Of a DNA stretch of 7,758 nt, positions 5,799 through 7,758 are shown one piece after another. A model generated the notes under the pieces. That model was not told the origin of the DNA. It worked only from the letters and a program-made list of their open reading frames with translations, and did no database searches. The stretch spans positions 1-7,758 of the forward strand of contig PLGA01000589.1 of the NCBI GenBank assembly GCA_003139735.1, given 5' to 3'. Position 1 is the stretch's first letter. The number at the start of each line of letters is the position of its first letter. The position numbers and the translations under genes were made by a program. The DNA comes from Bryobacterales bacterium (GTDB lineage: Bacteria > Acidobacteriota > Terriglobia > Bryobacterales > Bryobacteraceae).

Positions 5799-7758
5799 CC
5801 TGTCCCTGCTTGCGGCGGCGGCTCAAGCGGCGAGCCTCCCCTATTTCAGCGTGCTTTCCGACGACCCTGGGGCTTGGCCTGAACTGTTGTCGTCCATCGG
5901 GTTTCAACAACAGCCCGCGGCGGTGGCGCGTGTCCTGGTGGCGCGGGCCGGCGCCGCGGCATCGCCCGAGTGGAAGAGCCGCGTGGAACAGGGCGCGGTG
6001 GTGGTTCTCGAAGGCGAGTCTCCGCTGGCGGCGACATTCGGATTCCGAGCCAGCGGCAAGAAAGTGCGGGTCAACAGGGTTACCGACGTCCACAATCCGG
6101 CGCTGTCCATCATTTGGGAAAAAGGCATGGACCTGCCGGTTTTCGAGATCCCGCCGGGCGCTCAGGTTTTTGCGCGCGAGCGGTGGACGGGAGCGCCTTT
6201 GACGGCCGGTCTGCGGAGCGGCGCGGGAGCGGTCCTGTGGGTGGCCGCGGCTCCAGGCGAGCGGGGCTACGAACGCTTTCCCTATCTTCTGAACGCGCTG
6301 TGCGACTTGGGGCTGGACCCGCCGTTTCGCTCGGACCGGCTATGGGCCTTCTTCGATTCCTCCTATCGGCTGCGCGTGGACCTGGACTACTTTGCGGCGC
6401 GCTGGCGCAAGAGCGGGATCGCAGCGCTGCATGTGGCAGCGTGGCATTTCTACGAGCCCGATGCGGAGCGGGACCAGTACCTGACGAAGTTGATCGAGGC
6501 GTGCCATCGCGAAGGCATTCTGGTCTACGCCTGGCTGGAACTGCCGCACGTGAGCGAGAAGTTCTGGGCGGACCACCCCGAGTGGCGGGAGAAGACCGCA
6601 TTATTGCAGGACGCTCAACTGGACTGGCGCAAGCTCATGAACCTGACCAACCGCGACTGTTTCCGCGCCGTTTCTGCTGGCGTGAAGCAGTTGGCGGGCC
6701 GGTTCGATTGGGATGGCGTGAACCTGGCGGAGCTGTATTTCGAGTCGCTCGAGGGCATGGGCAACCCCGCGCGCTTCACGCCTATGAACGACGATGTGCG
6801 CGCGCAGTTTCGCGCCAGGAACGGATTCGACCCGATCGAGCTTTTCGGGGCCCGCAAGGACGCGGCGTCCCGGAAGGCGTTTCTCGACTTTCGCAGCGAG
6901 CTGGCGCGCAAGATGCAAGAGGATTGGCTGGCGGAAGTAGAGACACTGCGGCGCGACAAGCCGGACCTCGACCTTGTCCTGACGCATGTGGACGACCGTT
7001 TCGACGCCGGGATGCGCGACGCCATCGGGGCGGATGCCGCACGCGTTCTTCCGCTGCTCGACCGGCATTCCTTTACGTTCCTGATCGAGGACCCGGCTAC
7101 CATCTGGAACCTTGGGCCGCAGCGCTATCAAACGCTGGCGGAGCGGTATGCCGCTCTGACGCCCAGGCGGGAGCGGCTCGCGATCGACCTGAACGTCGTC
7201 GAGCGCTACCAGGATGTGTATCCCACGAAGCAACAAACCGGCGCCGAATTGTTCGAATTGGTTCACCGCGCCTCGATCGGCTTCGAAAGAGTAGCGCTCT
7301 ATTTTGAAAGCTCTCTTCAGGAGCCCGACCTGAAGCTGCTGCCATCGGCGGCGGCTGCGGTGAGCAGGGTGGAGGTGTCCGGCGGGAAGACGCTGGTGGA
7401 GTCGGCCGCGGGCGTCGGAGTACCGTGGAAAGGCGGGGTCCTGATGGATGGGAAGCGATGGCCGGTGGGGGACGATGAGACGGTGTGGCTACCCGCCGGC
7501 GCCCATACGCTGGAGGCCGCGCCGGAGCGGGCCGCGCCGCGCCTGATCCGCCTGAACGGGGATCTGAAGACCGCCCGCATCTCCAGCCCGACGGCCATTG
7601 AGTTCTCCTATCAGAGCACGGCCCGCGCCATCGCAATTATGGACCAGGCGCCGCTCCGGCTTAAGATCGACGGCGCGGATTCACGGCTGACTTTGGCCGG
7701 TCCGAAGACGGTGTTGCTGCCGCGCGGGCAGCACAGCGTGGTGATGGAAGCGCCTTAA
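5782..7758 (+). CDS. Secreted TIM-barrel glycosidase-like protein (GHL/COG1649-like) with PEGA-like C-terminal repeats
   Basis: This 658-residue protein has a clear signal peptide (MRLLISLSLLAAAAQA, cleavage before ASLPYF), so it acts in the periplasm or outside. Residues 18-195 form an alpha/beta domain that may be glutamine-amidotransferase-like (GAVLWVAAAPGERGYERFPY). About 205-480 looks like a glycosidase TIM barrel of the GHL10/YddW and PgaB C-terminal type: GIAALHVAAWHFYEPDAERD; EGILVYAWLELPHV (245-258); HPEW (265-268); DWDGVNLAELYFES (309-322); LVLTHVDDRFD (398-408); FLIEDPATIW (433-442). Candidate acids are Asp311, Glu317, Asp404/405 and Glu436/Asp437. The end carries two short PEGA-like units: DGKRWPVGDDETVWLPAGAH (about 556-575) and IDGADSRLTLAGPKTVLLPR (about 629-648). 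The start overlaps the barrel gene by 17 nt, with a TGGGG-like ribosome site 7 bases upstream. A role in cutting or trimming the polymer exported by the neighbour is inference; catalytic activity is not proven. Confidence 0.72.
   Translation: MRLLISLSLLAAAAQAASLPYFSVLSDDPGAWPELLSSIGFQQQPAAVARVLVARAGAAASPEWKSRVEQGAVVVLEGESPLAATFGFRASGKKVRVNRVTDVHNPALSIIWEKGMDLPVFEIPPGAQVFARERWTGAPLTAGLRSGAGAVLWVAAAPGERGYERFPYLLNALCDLGLDPPFRSDRLWAFFDSSYRLRVDLDYFAARWRKSGIAALHVAAWHFYEPDAERDQYLTKLIEACHREGILVYAWLELPHVSEKFWADHPEWREKTALLQDAQLDWRKLMNLTNRDCFRAVSAGVKQLAGRFDWDGVNLAELYFESLEGMGNPARFTPMNDDVRAQFRARNGFDPIELFGARKDAASRKAFLDFRSELARKMQEDWLAEVETLRRDKPDLDLVLTHVDDRFDAGMRDAIGADAARVLPLLDRHSFTFLIEDPATIWNLGPQRYQTLAERYAALTPRRERLAIDLNVVERYQDVYPTKQQTGAELFELVHRASIGFERVALYFESSLQEPDLKLLPSAAAAVSRVEVSGGKTLVESAAGVGVPWKGGVLMDGKRWPVGDDETVWLPAGAHTLEAAPERAAPRLIRLNGDLKTARISSPTAIEFSYQSTARAIAIMDQAPLRLKIDGADSRLTLAGPKTVLLPRGQHSVVMEAP

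Noticed and set aside
5970..7307. A 445-codon plus-strand open frame inside the glycosidase-like gene.
   Set aside because: Its translation is rich in Arg/Gly/Ala with no domain, as expected for a shifted frame in GC-rich coding DNA; the overlapping frame has a signal peptide and TIM-barrel motifs.

Overview
The window looks like a chromosomal segment of a high-GC Gram-negative bacterium, most probably an Acidobacteriota member of the Solibacter/Bryobacter type. That placement is inference from recognised protein types: an Hfq with a long proline-rich N-terminal extension, a 104-residue TPR protein, a Cys-rich 143-residue protein and an SH3b lipoprotein. I know these combinations mainly from that phylum and could not search databases. 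No rRNA, tRNA, CRISPR array, transposase or phage gene is visible. No stretch over 300 bases lacks a gene.

Layout: (1) 1-525, minus strand: N-terminal 175 residues of an AAA-type P-loop ATPase that runs off the left edge just after its Walker A motif. (2) 526-673: divergent promoter region with a 6-bp inverted repeat and the first copy-like piece of a dispersed repeat. (3) 674-1975, plus: SH3b-domain lipoprotein whose start codon lies inside that repeat. (4) 2127-2432, plus: Hfq-like RNA chaperone. (5) 2450-2555: a second, unrelated GC-rich inverted repeat between convergent genes. (6) 2532-3029 and 3011-3442, minus: a two-gene operon with a 19-nt overlap, made of a Cys-rich unknown protein followed by a YciA-type acyl-CoA thioesterase whose C-terminus is encoded by the repeat. 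(7) 3467-3781, plus: small TPR protein, divergent from the operon across only 24 bp. (8) 3840-5798 and 5782-7758, plus: two translationally coupled secreted proteins, a TPR plus outer-membrane beta-barrel protein (NfrA/PgaA/PelB-like architecture) and a TIM-barrel glycosidase-like protein (GHL/COG1649-like, with PEGA-like repeats at its end). The window ends on the stop codon of the last gene.

The part most likely to be a functional system is the 3840-7758 pair. A periplasmic TPR scaffold fused to an outer-membrane barrel, next to a secreted TIM-barrel hydrolase, resembles the export and processing half of exopolysaccharide machines (PgaA/PgaB, PelB/PelA, BcsC/BcsZ). The synthase is not in view, so this remains a hypothesis. 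The second theme is genome architecture: two different dispersed-repeat types each overlap a gene end here, one supplying a start codon and the other a C-terminal tail and stop codon.
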